From positions 1 to 9,090 of the forward strand of contig JAJFLF010000167.1 of the NCBI GenBank assembly GCA_021772845.1: a stretch of 9,090 nt of DNA, written 5' to 3'. The stretch is from Mariprofundus sp. Its GTDB lineage: Bacteria; Pseudomonadota; Zetaproteobacteria; Mariprofundales; Mariprofundaceae. Under the pieces are notes generated by a model. That model was not told the origin of the DNA and searched no databases. It worked only from the letters and a program-made list of their open reading frames with translations. Numbering within the stretch: the first letter of the stretch is position 1; the number at the start of each line of letters is the position of its first letter. Shown piece after piece: positions 1 to 6,926 of this stretch. A program made the position numbers and the translations under genes.

Positions 1-22
1 CCACCTACCATTGTTGGAAGGG

Positions 23-730
23 ATGTGTGAATACACATCCAGGCGCTTGCTGATGCTGGTCATCGTCATGTTGCTACCTGTCCTGAGTTTGCCTGCTTTT
101 GCATTAGCAGCATCGGATTCAGCCATGCAGCAGTCGCTTCAATCTTTCTTTAACAATGGTGTGGTGGTGCGAGGCGCTTCTGCTGAATTGATTCGTGTAG
201 AGCGCTGGCCTGTAACCAGCGGAGCTATTCGCTGGTCATTGCCTTTATCCTTGCGCGGTCATCCCAAACGTTTCTCATTGATTGCTGAACAGGGTGGTAA
301 ACGTTGGTATGTTCCGGTTCGAGTGCACTGGTGGGCAATGGCGGTCGTGATGCATAAAGATATTCCGGCACGCAGCTTGCTCACACAGGGTATGTTAAAG
401 AGAACACGTACTGATATAGCGGGGCATAGTGGCTACCTGGTTCGTCAAAAAACTGACGCATTAGGTATGCGTTTGACTCGGCGTATGCATAAAGGTGATC
501 TGTTATTGAGTAACCATATGAAACGTCCTCCGATGATTCAACGTGGTGATCTCGTGACGATGATTATTAATGTCGGTGGTTTGCATGTGCGCACACAGGG
601 TAAAGCGATGCGTTCAGCCAGTCAGGGTCAACGGCTGATGGTTAAAAACTTACGCAGTCAGCAAGTAGTGCAAACGATCGTTGAAAGTGCGGGTTCAGTA
701 CGTGTGCTTTTCCAGGGAGCTAAAGGATGA
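23..730 (+). CDS. flgA: FlgA, flagellar P-ring assembly chaperone
   Basis: Periplasmic chaperone that helps FlgI assemble into the P-ring around the rod. The product is 235 aa from the ATG at 23. A Sec signal peptide is visible: Arg-Arg at residues 7-8, a hydrophobic stretch to about residue 24, and Ala-x-Ala sites at 25-29. The C-terminal half has the SAF/FlgA pattern: a segment reading KDIPARSLLT, then GDLLLSNHMKRPPMIQRGD, then a C-terminal beta-rich domain with VRTQGKAM and a V-R-V-L-F end. Start choice: TTG codons at 11 and 14 lie in frame but have no Shine-Dalgarno. ATG 23 keeps the positively charged n-region, although GGAAGG (16-21) is only one base away. ATG 53 would remove the charged residues. 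The gene overlaps flgH by 4 nt (ATGA). The identity rests on the domain pattern and on the flgHI neighbours. The start is the least certain part. Confidence 0.9.
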   Translation: MCEYTSRRLLMLVIVMLLPVLSLPAFALAASDSAMQQSLQSFFNNGVVVRGASAELIRVERWPVTSGAIRWSLPLSLRGHPKRFSLIAEQGGKRWYVPVRVHWWAMAVVMHKDIPARSLLTQGMLKRTRTDIAGHSGYLVRQKTDALGMRLTRRMHKGDLLLSNHMKRPPMIQRGDLVTMIINVGGLHVRTQGKAMRSASQGQRLMVKNLRSQQVVQTIVESAGSVRVLFQGAKG

Positions 731-1422
731 ATGCTTTAATGACGGTTTGTTTGTTGGCAGCCAGCATGGTTGTGGTATCCGGCTGCATGCCGCGTGTCGA
801 TAGTCAGGTCAATCAACAACAAAAACAGGAAGTGGATCAGGCGTTGAATACACCGACTCCTGATACCAGTCAAAGTGGCTCATTATGGGGCAATGGCGGG
901 GCCGGTTTTCTATCCGATTCCAAAGCTGAACGGGTAGGGGACCTGGTGACGATTATTGTCTCGGAAAATGCTAAAGCGACACGATCTTTGGCCAGTAAAC
1001 AGAGTAAAAGTTCTGATCGTAAAACAGGTTTGAGTGCTAATATTACCTATGGAGCAGCACTAGCTAATAAAGATGTGAGTCCTTCAGGTGATATTGGTAT
1101 GACCAATAGTAAAACATTTGACGGTTCAGGCTCCACCAATAACTCGGATACATTAACAGCCAGTGTTACTTCGGTTGTGATGGAAGTGTATCCCAATGGA
1201 AATATGCGCGTCGTTGGTAAACGTCTTTTGAACGTGAACCATGAGCCACAGGAAATCACTTTTTCTGGTGTGATACGTCCAACCGATATTGCAGCAGATA
1301 ATACCATTCCATCATCTAAAGTGGCTCAGGCGCGCATCAGTTATGGTAGTACAGGTGCTTTGGCGACTGTGACCCATGAAGGTTGGTTATCGCAAACACT
1401 GGATCAAGTATGGCCATTCTAA
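727..1422 (+). CDS. flgH: FlgH, flagellar L-ring lipoprotein
   Basis: Outer-membrane lipoprotein that forms the L-ring bushing for the flagellar rod. The product is 231 aa, the usual family length. A lipoprotein signal peptide ends in the lipobox Val-Ser-Gly-Cys, with the lipidated Cys at residue 20. The conserved FlgH core begins with SLWGNGGAGFLSDSKAERVGD (residues 52-72, one residue omitted from strict family comparison) and continues into VTIIVSENAKA. The later block with PNGNMRVVGKR and the NHEPQEITFSG strand, then the RPTDI and YGSTG segments, are typical of the family. The ATG at 727 overlaps the flgA stop (ATGA), and AGGGAG at 714-719 sits 7 nt upstream, a strong ribosome site inside the end of flgA. 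The 3' end overlaps flgI by 13 nt. Confidence 0.97.
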   Translation: MNALMTVCLLAASMVVVSGCMPRVDSQVNQQQKQEVDQALNTPTPDTSQSGSLWGNGGAGFLSDSKAERVGDLVTIIVSENAKATRSLASKQSKSSDRKTGLSANITYGAALANKDVSPSGDIGMTNSKTFDGSGSTNNSDTLTASVTSVVMEVYPNGNMRVVGKRLLNVNHEPQEITFSGVIRPTDIAADNTIPSSKVAQARISYGSTGALATVTHEGWLSQTLDQVWPF

Positions 1423-2525
1423 CACATACCCCCCGACTTTTCCTTGCTGTAGTGGTAATGGCATTGCTGTTACCGATGCAGGTTCAAGCTGAACGCATTA
1501 AGGATCTGGCTACGATTGAAGGTGTGCGCGGCAATGCGCTGATTGGTTACGGTCTGGTTGTTGGTCTGAATGGTACTGGTGATTCAGGTACTTCATCACC
1601 CTTTACTATAAACAGCATTACAGCGTTGTTAGAACGTCTTGGTGTGAATGTGCGTGCAGATATTACCAAAATGAAACCCAAAAATATTGCAGCTGTGATG
1701 GTGACCTCTGAGCTGCCCGCTTTTGCGCGTCCTGGTCAACAGCTGGATGTCACCGTCTCCAGTATTGGTGATTCAAAGAGCTTGAGAGGTGGTACGCTAC
1801 TGGTAACACCATTGCTTGGTGGTGATGGTCGTCCATACGCCGTTGCTCAGGGTGGTCTATCGATTGGTGGTTTTACGGCTGAAGGTAAAGGCGGCAGCAC
1901 TACCAAAGGGCATCCTACTGCAGGTACAATTCCCAACGGTGCACGCGTTGAAAAAGCCGCACCTCGCGGTTTAACAGCTGAGCAGGATCATATTACATTA
2001 AGTTTGCGTCGACCTGATTTTACCACGGCCAGAAATATGCAGCGTGCAATCAATGCCAAGCTCGGTAAAGGCATGGCCAGAGCAACAGATTCAGGCACGA
2101 TTAAAGTCTGGAATCCAAGTAGTAATACCATTGAATTAATCGCAGACCTCGAACAGATTAATGTGGTTATAGATCATCAGGCGATTGTAATAGTTGATGA
2201 ACGTACCGGTACTATTGTGATGGGTCAGGAAGTAACCATTGATACGGTAGCTGTAGCGCATGGTAATATTACTGTCAGCGTGACAGAGAATCCTGAAGTA
2301 TCGCAACCAGGTGCTTTCGCAGGTGGTCAGACAACAACAGTGGATCGCACTGCTGTGGATGTGACGGAAGATGAAGCCAAGCTGGTTGTGTTGCCTAGGC
2401 AGGTCTCACTGTCTGAGCTTGTAAATGCATTGAATGCAGTGGGTGCTACCCCAAGTGATTTGATGGCGGTATTGCAAGCGATCAAAGCAGCAGGTGCACT
2501 GCATGCTGATTTGAGGACGATGTAA
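1410..2525 (+). CDS. flgI: FlgI, flagellar P-ring protein
   Basis: Periplasmic protein that polymerises into the P-ring in the peptidoglycan layer. The product is 371 aa, close to the family's usual 360-370. The signal peptide runs from the ATG at 1410 to a likely cleavage after Ala27 (VQA followed by ERIKDLA). The mature N-terminus has the family hallmark ERIKDLATIEGVRGNALIGY and then GLVVGLNGTGDSG. Later segments NIAAVMVTSELPAFARPGQ, DVTVSSIGD and LRGGTLL, and a C-terminal LVNALNAVGATPSDLMAVLQ, are also characteristic. An in-frame TTG at 1383 would extend the protein by nine residues, but it lies deep in flgH and adds residues before a complete signal peptide, so ATG 1410 is preferred. It overlaps flgH by 13 nt. 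It ends TAATG, sharing one base with the flgJ start. Confidence 0.97.
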   Translation: MAILTHTPRLFLAVVVMALLLPMQVQAERIKDLATIEGVRGNALIGYGLVVGLNGTGDSGTSSPFTINSITALLERLGVNVRADITKMKPKNIAAVMVTSELPAFARPGQQLDVTVSSIGDSKSLRGGTLLVTPLLGGDGRPYAVAQGGLSIGGFTAEGKGGSTTKGHPTAGTIPNGARVEKAAPRGLTAEQDHITLSLRRPDFTTARNMQRAINAKLGKGMARATDSGTIKVWNPSSNTIELIADLEQINVVIDHQAIVIVDERTGTIVMGQEVTIDTVAVAHGNITVSVTENPEVSQPGAFAGGQTTTVDRTAVDVTEDEAKLVVLPRQVSLSELVNALNAVGATPSDLMAVLQAIKAAGALHADLRTM

Positions 2526-3043
2526 TGGCTGATATGGTCGAATTCGTTATCGATGGCATCCTTCAGCGGGAGCAGATGCAAAAGCATGCGAAAATGCAGC
2601 AAGGAGCGAATGCCCGCCCGCATTCAGCAGATCCTGTCCGTGCCAATAAACCCAGCTTTCAACATGTGCTTGCTTCACAAACAGAAGCACCGGTAAAGGA
2701 AAAAGATGAAGCGTTGTGGAAAGTTAGCCGTCAGCTTGAAGCTGTTTTTGTACAACAGATGATGAGTGAAATGCGCAAGAGCGTAGGGAAGTCTGATTTT
2801 ATGCCCAGTGGTTATGCAGAAGATGTGCATGCCTCAATGATGGATGATGCCATTGCTCAGGCCAGTGCAAAGCGTGGTGATTTTGGCATAGCTGAAAGTA
2901 TCTATCGCCAACTTGATTCAGCCCAAAATGTAGGCACCACTGAGCAGGAAAAAAATGCAAGGATTCAAGAAATTTCCAATACCGCCGATAATTTAGAGAT
3001 GAGCCGTGGTTTGGCCATGGAGGTAAGCAGACATGCGCATTAA
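2525..3043 (+). CDS. flgJ: FlgJ-type rod-binding (rod-cap) protein, without muramidase domain
   Basis: Rod-cap/scaffold protein for assembly of the flagellar rod in the periplasm. The product is 172 aa. Residues about 64-130 form the rod-binding domain: LWKVSRQLEAVFVQQMMSEM, then a GYAEDVHASMMDDAIAQ block and GDFGIAESIYRQL. Two-domain FlgJ of enterics is about 310 aa and carries a C-terminal glucosaminidase; that domain is absent here. Only a short helical tail (131-172) follows, and no second fragment lies downstream. This is the single-domain form known in several proteobacterial classes, so a separate peptidoglycan hydrolase is presumably encoded elsewhere (inference). GAGGA at 2513-2517 lies 7 nt before ATG 2525. 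The 3' part of the gene contains a sigma28-like promoter (2965-2991) and the flgM ribosome site. It overlaps flgM by 11 nt. Confidence 0.9.
   Translation: MADMVEFVIDGILQREQMQKHAKMQQGANARPHSADPVRANKPSFQHVLASQTEAPVKEKDEALWKVSRQLEAVFVQQMMSEMRKSVGKSDFMPSGYAEDVHASMMDDAIAQASAKRGDFGIAESIYRQLDSAQNVGTTEQEKNARIQEISNTADNLEMSRGLAMEVSRHAH
2965..2991 (+). promoter_or_regulatory. Sigma28 (FliA-type) promoter inside flgJ, driving flgM
   Basis: The -10 element GCCGATAA at 2984-2991 matches the FliA consensus 8 of 8. Exactly 15 nt separate it from TCAA at 2965-2968, a 3 of 4 match to the -35 core TAAA. Transcription would begin near 2998, about 35 nt before the flgM ATG at 3033, leaving the flgM Shine-Dalgarno GGAGGT (3019-3024) in the leader. 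Location before flgM matches the class 3 promoter of flgM known in enterics. It is predicted from sequence only. Confidence 0.7.
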
Positions 3044-3323
3044 TAGCACATCAGGATCTTCCGGGGTTAAAAGCTCCGGCACCGCTTCAAAAGGTAAAAG
3101 CAAGGGCAAGACATCGGGTTCAGGTGGTGATTCTGTTAAAGTCACGGATGCAGCCAGTCTGCGTGAGAAAGCAATGACAATGCTTGGAGAGATGTCATCG
3201 GTGCGCATGGAGCGTATTGAGGAAATTCGAGGAGCTCTGGAAGAGGGTCGTTTTAAATCGGACAGCCATAAAGTGGCCGCGCAGATTGTAAGCAATGCGC
3301 TGGCGGAGCATCCATGGTCATAA
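3033..3323 (+). CDS. flgM: FlgM, anti-sigma28 factor
   Basis: FlgM binds and inhibits FliA (sigma28). It is secreted through the completed hook-basal body, which releases late flagellar transcription. The product is 96 aa, the usual size. Residues 1-35 are rich in Ser, Gly, Lys and Thr, matching the flexible N-terminal export region. Residues about 41-92 form the sigma-binding helices: SLREKAMTMLGEMSS, then RMERIEEIRGALEEGRFK and HKVAAQIVSNAL, matching the family pattern of a charged helix, a Gly-x-Tyr/Phe turn and a closing Ile/Val-Ala helix. GGAGGT at 3019-3024 is 8 nt before the ATG. The gene overlaps flgJ by 11 nt and flgN by 10 nt. A sigma28-like promoter upstream would make FlgM feed back on its own expression, as known elsewhere. 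Confidence 0.9.
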   Translation: MRINSTSGSSGVKSSGTASKGKSKGKTSGSGGDSVKVTDAASLREKAMTMLGEMSSVRMERIEEIRGALEEGRFKSDSHKVAAQIVSNALAEHPWS

Positions 3324-3763
3324 ACCCATTATCAGAAAATAACCTGCAGCAACTGCATAACTTGCTTGCGCAGATGAATGTCTATGCCCAGGAGCTTGAG
3401 CAGATTGGACAATCCGAATATGAAGCGATCAGATCATTGGATGCAGATCAGATTGTCGTGCTGACTGATCGCCGTGTTGTGGCGCATCAGGCTCTTGGAG
3501 AGTTGGAAGTTACATGCAGAAATTTATTACGTGAGCAGGGGATTGATGAGAACCTTACGCTGGAAGTGATTATCGATACACATGCAGGTAACAAGAGTGC
3601 TGAATTTCAGAGTCTGCGTCGCAACCTGTATGAGCGCATGGTGAAAGTAGACAAAGCTAGCCAGGAAAATCATCTGCGCATATTGGCAGCGTATAACGTA
3701 TCATCGTCTATTTTACAGAAGCTTGGTTTGTCGCAGCCAGCCCAGACGTATAGTAGAAGGTAA
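3314..3763 (+). CDS. flgN: FlgN, export chaperone for FlgK and FlgL
   Basis: Cytoplasmic type III export chaperone that holds the hook-associated proteins FlgK and FlgL before secretion. The product is 149 aa. It is predicted to be almost wholly helical, with heptad-like Leu/Ile spacing in LQQLHNLLAQMNVYAQELEQIG near the N-terminus, a central DRRVVAHQALGELE helix, and a C-terminal helix ending NVSSSILQKLG, which resembles the FlgN end that binds cargo. Sequence identity in FlgN is low in general. The call therefore also leans on size, helical character and position between flgM and flgKL. ATG 3314 overlaps flgM by 10 nt, with GGAG at 3305-3308, 5 nt upstream. The gap to flgK is 5 nt. Confidence 0.88.
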   Translation: MVINPLSENNLQQLHNLLAQMNVYAQELEQIGQSEYEAIRSLDADQIVVLTDRRVVAHQALGELEVTCRNLLREQGIDENLTLEVIIDTHAGNKSAEFQSLRRNLYERMVKVDKASQENHLRILAAYNVSSSILQKLGLSQPAQTYSRR

Positions 3764-3768
3764 ACAGA

Positions 3769-5484
3769 ATGTTATTTGATGCTCTGAATATCGCCGGTAG
3801 TGGCCTTAAGACCAACCAGAAGGCCCTTGATGTTATTTCGCATAATATTGCAAACGTCAATACACCCGGTTATTCACGTCAGACCTCCAGCTTAGTGACG
3901 ACTACACCAAGTAAAGTTGGTGATTTTAATTTTGGCCGTGGTGTTGACCTTGCCAACGTAAGTCGTGTTATCGACCCGCTTATTAATAGTGCTCAGTTGA
4001 GTAATAACTCTGAGGTATCTTTCTGGACAGAAGTGAATACCGGCCTTGTGGCTGTTCAGAGTGTTTTTGGTAGCCTGCAAAGTACCGGGCTGAGTACGGC
4101 ATTAGATGATTTTTATCTGGCGTGGCAACAGCTTGCTAATGATCCACAGGATGCCGCGCAGCGTGTGAATGTGCGTGCCAAGTCCAATATGATTATAACG
4201 AATTTGTCGAATATGAATCAGCAATTGACGAATTCACAGAATAATGCAGATAGTACAATTGATCAGGTGATTACCAATGCCAATATACTTCTCGATAGTA
4301 TCGCATCATTAACCACCCAAATCCGCCGTTCTGAAGTTGGCGCAAATACAGCCAATGATCTGCGTGATCAGCGTGATCAGGCAGTACGTCAAATCGCTCA
4401 GCTTATTCCTGTGCAGGAAGTGCCAACAGCAGATGGTTCCTTCCTGTTGCAGGGTGTGAACGGTGCCCTGCTATCTCAGGACGGTGTTTCTCATCATCTG
4501 GGGCGTGGTACGGTTGCTGCTAGCGGCTATGCCGAAGTGGTAATTGTAGAATCATCTCAGCCACTCACTGGAGCGCTGGCAACCGGAAAGATCGGTGGTT
4601 TGATTGATCTGCGTGATAATAAGATGGGGGTGTATCAACAGCAGATTGACAGTATTGCTGCTAACCTTGTATTCAATACCAATCAGATTCATGCCAGTGG
4701 AACGGGACAGACGGGAAATACCAGCCTGCTTGCCGAACAGGTGAGTAATGCCGCAGCAGTAGATGATGCCACCCAAGCCGCGCCATTTGCCTCCCAGATT
4801 CAAACCGGTAGTTTTAATGTTCATACATATAATGCCGCTGGTCTGGCTACTTCAGCAGGTGGAACTGCCATTGCTGTGACAGCCGGTGCAACAACCATGA
4901 ATGACATCGCAACCAGCCTGAGTGCTGTTGCCGGAGTTACCGCAACTATTGATGCTACCGGGCATTTGAGTATTGCTGCCGATGCGGGTACTACGTTTAG
5001 ACTATCGGATGATACCAGTAACGTGTTGGCAGCCTATGAAATCAATGCCTTTTTCCATGGCAGTAATAGTGCATCGATTTCAATTTCCAATGCCGTTCAG
5101 GCCAGTGTTAGTGCTATCAATACCGGTCAGGTGAATCTTGCCACTTCAATCACCGATGTCGGTAATAGTGCTACGGCAACAGCGATTCTGGCACTGCAAA
5201 ACCAGCAAATCAGCGTTGATGGTACTACTGCAGCCAGCTTGCATGAGCGTACCTCTACTCTCTCTACCCTGTACGGCACAGATGTGGCTGTTTCTGTTCA
5301 GCAATTGGGATACCGTAAAGCCGAAGCCGATTCGCTGGAGCTGCAGCGTCAGTCAATGTCAGGTGTGAATGTTGATGAAGAGTTAATCGCAATGATTAAA
5401 TTCCAGCGGGCATACGAAGCATCCGCCAAAATTATTTCAACCACAAATCAGATGCTCGACTCGCTATTGGGGCTGATCCGATGA
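3769..5484 (+). CDS. flgK: FlgK, hook-associated protein 1
   Basis: Junction protein that links hook to filament, exported by the flagellar type III system and polymerised outside the cell. The product is 571 aa (enteric FlgK is about 547). The N-terminal rod/hook motif is textbook: LFDALNIAGSGLKTNQKALD, then SHNIANVNTPGYSRQ (residues about 22-37). The C-terminal helix has VNVDEELIAMIKFQRAYEAS followed by a TNQMLDSLLGLIR end, the matching half of the D0/D1 coiled region. The centre (about residues 345-430) is a surface-exposed Ala/Thr/Gly-rich insert with a GVTATIDATGHLSI strand and FRLSDDTSNVLAAYEINAFF, a segment seen in many FlgK central domains. AGAAGG at 3755-3760 lies 8 nt before the ATG. 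The stop overlaps the flgL start as ATGA. Confidence 0.98.
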   Translation: MLFDALNIAGSGLKTNQKALDVISHNIANVNTPGYSRQTSSLVTTTPSKVGDFNFGRGVDLANVSRVIDPLINSAQLSNNSEVSFWTEVNTGLVAVQSVFGSLQSTGLSTALDDFYLAWQQLANDPQDAAQRVNVRAKSNMIITNLSNMNQQLTNSQNNADSTIDQVITNANILLDSIASLTTQIRRSEVGANTANDLRDQRDQAVRQIAQLIPVQEVPTADGSFLLQGVNGALLSQDGVSHHLGRGTVAASGYAEVVIVESSQPLTGALATGKIGGLIDLRDNKMGVYQQQIDSIAANLVFNTNQIHASGTGQTGNTSLLAEQVSNAAAVDDATQAAPFASQIQTGSFNVHTYNAAGLATSAGGTAIAVTAGATTMNDIATSLSAVAGVTATIDATGHLSIAADAGTTFRLSDDTSNVLAAYEINAFFHGSNSASISISNAVQASVSAINTGQVNLATSITDVGNSATATAILALQNQQISVDGTTAASLHERTSTLSTLYGTDVAVSVQQLGYRKAEADSLELQRQSMSGVNVDEELIAMIKFQRAYEASAKIISTTNQMLDSLLGLIR

Positions 5485-6668
5485 GAATTTCTACTACCCA
5501 GATATACAATAATCTGCTGACCGGTATTACCAGGCAGCAGGATCTCCAAAACACCGGTAATGCGCAGATCGCTTCAGGCACCCGTTTTCAAACACCTGCA
5601 CAGGCCGGTCTTGATTATAAAGTATCACTGGATATCCGCCATGCACAATCCGGTATTACAGGTAGTCTTGCAGCCGTAAACCTGATTAATACGCGCCTGA
5701 ATATAAGTCAAACCATGCTCAGTGATATGAACAATGTACTTACACGTGCGCAAACTCTTGCCGTTCAACAATCTGATGCCACTATGACTGCGAGTCAGCG
5801 TTCATCGGCTGCTATCGAAGTAACCCATCTCATTTCTCGATTCCTCGATAATGCAAATCAAAAATGGCAAGGTCAGTCGCTGTTTGCCGGTACCGCGGTC
5901 GACAGACCTGCTTTTGTAGACAATGCGGTTTTTAGTGCAGGTACTGGCATTTATGCCGCTGGCGCCAACACAGGGATCTCCAACATAACACAAACAACAA
6001 ACCCCAATGCAGTGAATGACACTTACGCAGTCACACTTGATGGTTTAGGTACATCTGTTTCAAGCATCACCAACGCACTGGGCACCGAGCTGTTGGCTGC
6101 TCCTGTACTACTGACTACTGGTGCAAACGCGGCAGTCTTAAATAATGGTGCAGAGATAAGCATCACCTATAGCGGTACCCCTGACACTGCAAATCCGGCC
6201 GGAGGAAGTCTTATCGTAAGCGGGGCGGCTTTGCCCAATACCATTTCATACAACGGTAACGATCAGAGCCGCATGGTGGCAATAACACCGGAGCAACAGG
6301 TGGTTTCCAATGTGCGTGGTGATGCCCAGGCATTTACTGATGCATTCAGTTCACTGAATGCATTTAAGACAGCCCTTGAGATTAATGATGTGGCAACGAT
6401 TCAGAGCTCTCTGACTACGCTGATCGCTGCTGGTGACGGGGTGGTCAACTTGACTGCAGATGTTGGTTCACAAATAAGTGCCATGAGTTTTTATAAAGCA
6501 TCCTATCAGGATCAGCAGTTGCAGCTGGAAGTGCAGCTGAGCAATCATGAAGCAGTTGATGTTCCGTCTGTCGTTGCTCAATTGCAGCAATCCAGCATTG
6601 CATTGCAGGCGGCTTATAATCAGATATCCCAGCTTAAATCTCTCAGTTTGCTTAATTACCTCAGGTAA
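5481..6668 (+). CDS. flgL: FlgL, hook-associated protein 3 (flagellin-like junction protein)
   Basis: Second junction protein, sitting between FlgK and the flagellin filament; exported with FlgN help. The product is 395 aa, longer than enteric FlgL (about 317). The N-terminal flagellin-like domain is clear: MRISTTQIYNNLLTGITRQQ, with QIASGTRFQTPA at about residues 29-40 and the QSLFAGT segment near 137. The C-terminal domain ends in a helical block with VAQLQQSSIALQAAYNQISQ and SLLNYLR. The extra length lies in residues about 150-285, an Ala/Thr/Asn/Gly-rich beta insert that should form an exposed D2/D3-like domain. ATG 5481 overlaps flgK by 4 nt, with GGGG at 5469-5472 as a modest ribosome site, so translation is probably coupled to flgK. 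Confidence 0.95.
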   Translation: MRISTTQIYNNLLTGITRQQDLQNTGNAQIASGTRFQTPAQAGLDYKVSLDIRHAQSGITGSLAAVNLINTRLNISQTMLSDMNNVLTRAQTLAVQQSDATMTASQRSSAAIEVTHLISRFLDNANQKWQGQSLFAGTAVDRPAFVDNAVFSAGTGIYAAGANTGISNITQTTNPNAVNDTYAVTLDGLGTSVSSITNALGTELLAAPVLLTTGANAAVLNNGAEISITYSGTPDTANPAGGSLIVSGAALPNTISYNGNDQSRMVAITPEQQVVSNVRGDAQAFTDAFSSLNAFKTALEINDVATIQSSLTTLIAAGDGVVNLTADVGSQISAMSFYKASYQDQQLQLEVQLSNHEAVDVPSVVAQLQQSSIALQAAYNQISQLKSLSLLNYLR

Positions 6669-6669
6669 G

Positions 6670-6677
6670 AGGGGATG
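6670..6677 (+). promoter_or_regulatory. Possible CsrA-binding site on the csrA start codon
   Basis: The bases AGGGGATG place a GGA motif (6673-6675) directly on the csrA initiation codon. The known CsrA recognition consensus has the core ARGGAUG, so this resembles an autorepressor site. The same purine run is the only Shine-Dalgarno candidate and lies 0-2 nt from the ATG, much closer than normal. No hairpin presenting the GGA in a loop is evident by eye. Hypothesis only. Confidence 0.35.
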
Positions 6678-6926
6678 CTTGTATTACGCAGAAAAATCGG
6701 TCAGGTCATTCGAATTAACGATGATATCAGGATTATTATTCAGGATGTTCAGAACGAGCATATTGTTCGTATCGGTATAGAAGCGCCTTTGGATATTCCG
6801 GTCCATCGCATGGAAATTTATGACCTTATTCAGAAAGAAAACAAATCTGCCGGAGGTGTGAATGCACTAAAATGGCTTAAGGGAAAGGGAGCATCTCATG
6901 ATGACAGCTCAAGCGAAAATGCCTAA
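6675..6926 (+). CDS. csrA: CsrA, RNA-binding translational regulator
   Basis: Small dimeric protein that binds GGA motifs in mRNA leaders and usually blocks translation; in FliW-containing bacteria the main target is flagellin mRNA. The product is 83 aa, longer than the 61 aa of enteric CsrA. The first strand MLVLRRKIGQ and the later VRIGIEAP and VHRMEIYDLIQ carry the conserved core, including Arg6 and Arg45 (equivalent to the RNA-contacting Arg44). Residue 7 is Lys where Arg is common. After residue 53 comes an extension of about 30 residues that becomes acidic and Ser-rich at its end (HDDSSSENA). Extended C-termini are a known trait of CsrA proteins that pair with FliW. The gene is 6 nt after flgL and overlaps fliW by 29 nt. 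The ribosome site is unusually close to the ATG, so translation probably depends on coupling to flgL. Confidence 0.96.
   Translation: MLVLRRKIGQVIRINDDIRIIIQDVQNEHIVRIGIEAPLDIPVHRMEIYDLIQKENKSAGGVNALKWLKGKGASHDDSSSENA

Noticed and set aside
1..30. Possible tail of an upstream gene (frame 1 reads PPTIVGRDV then TGA at 28-30), overlapping the flgA start
   Set aside because: Gene order would suggest flgG upstream, but nine codons do not match a typical FlgG end, so no identity or reality can be supported.
4361..4381. Short tandem repeat of the type GATCAGCGTGATCAG in flgK
   Set aside because: It encodes the LRDQRDQA segment common in FlgK, so it is explained by protein sequence.
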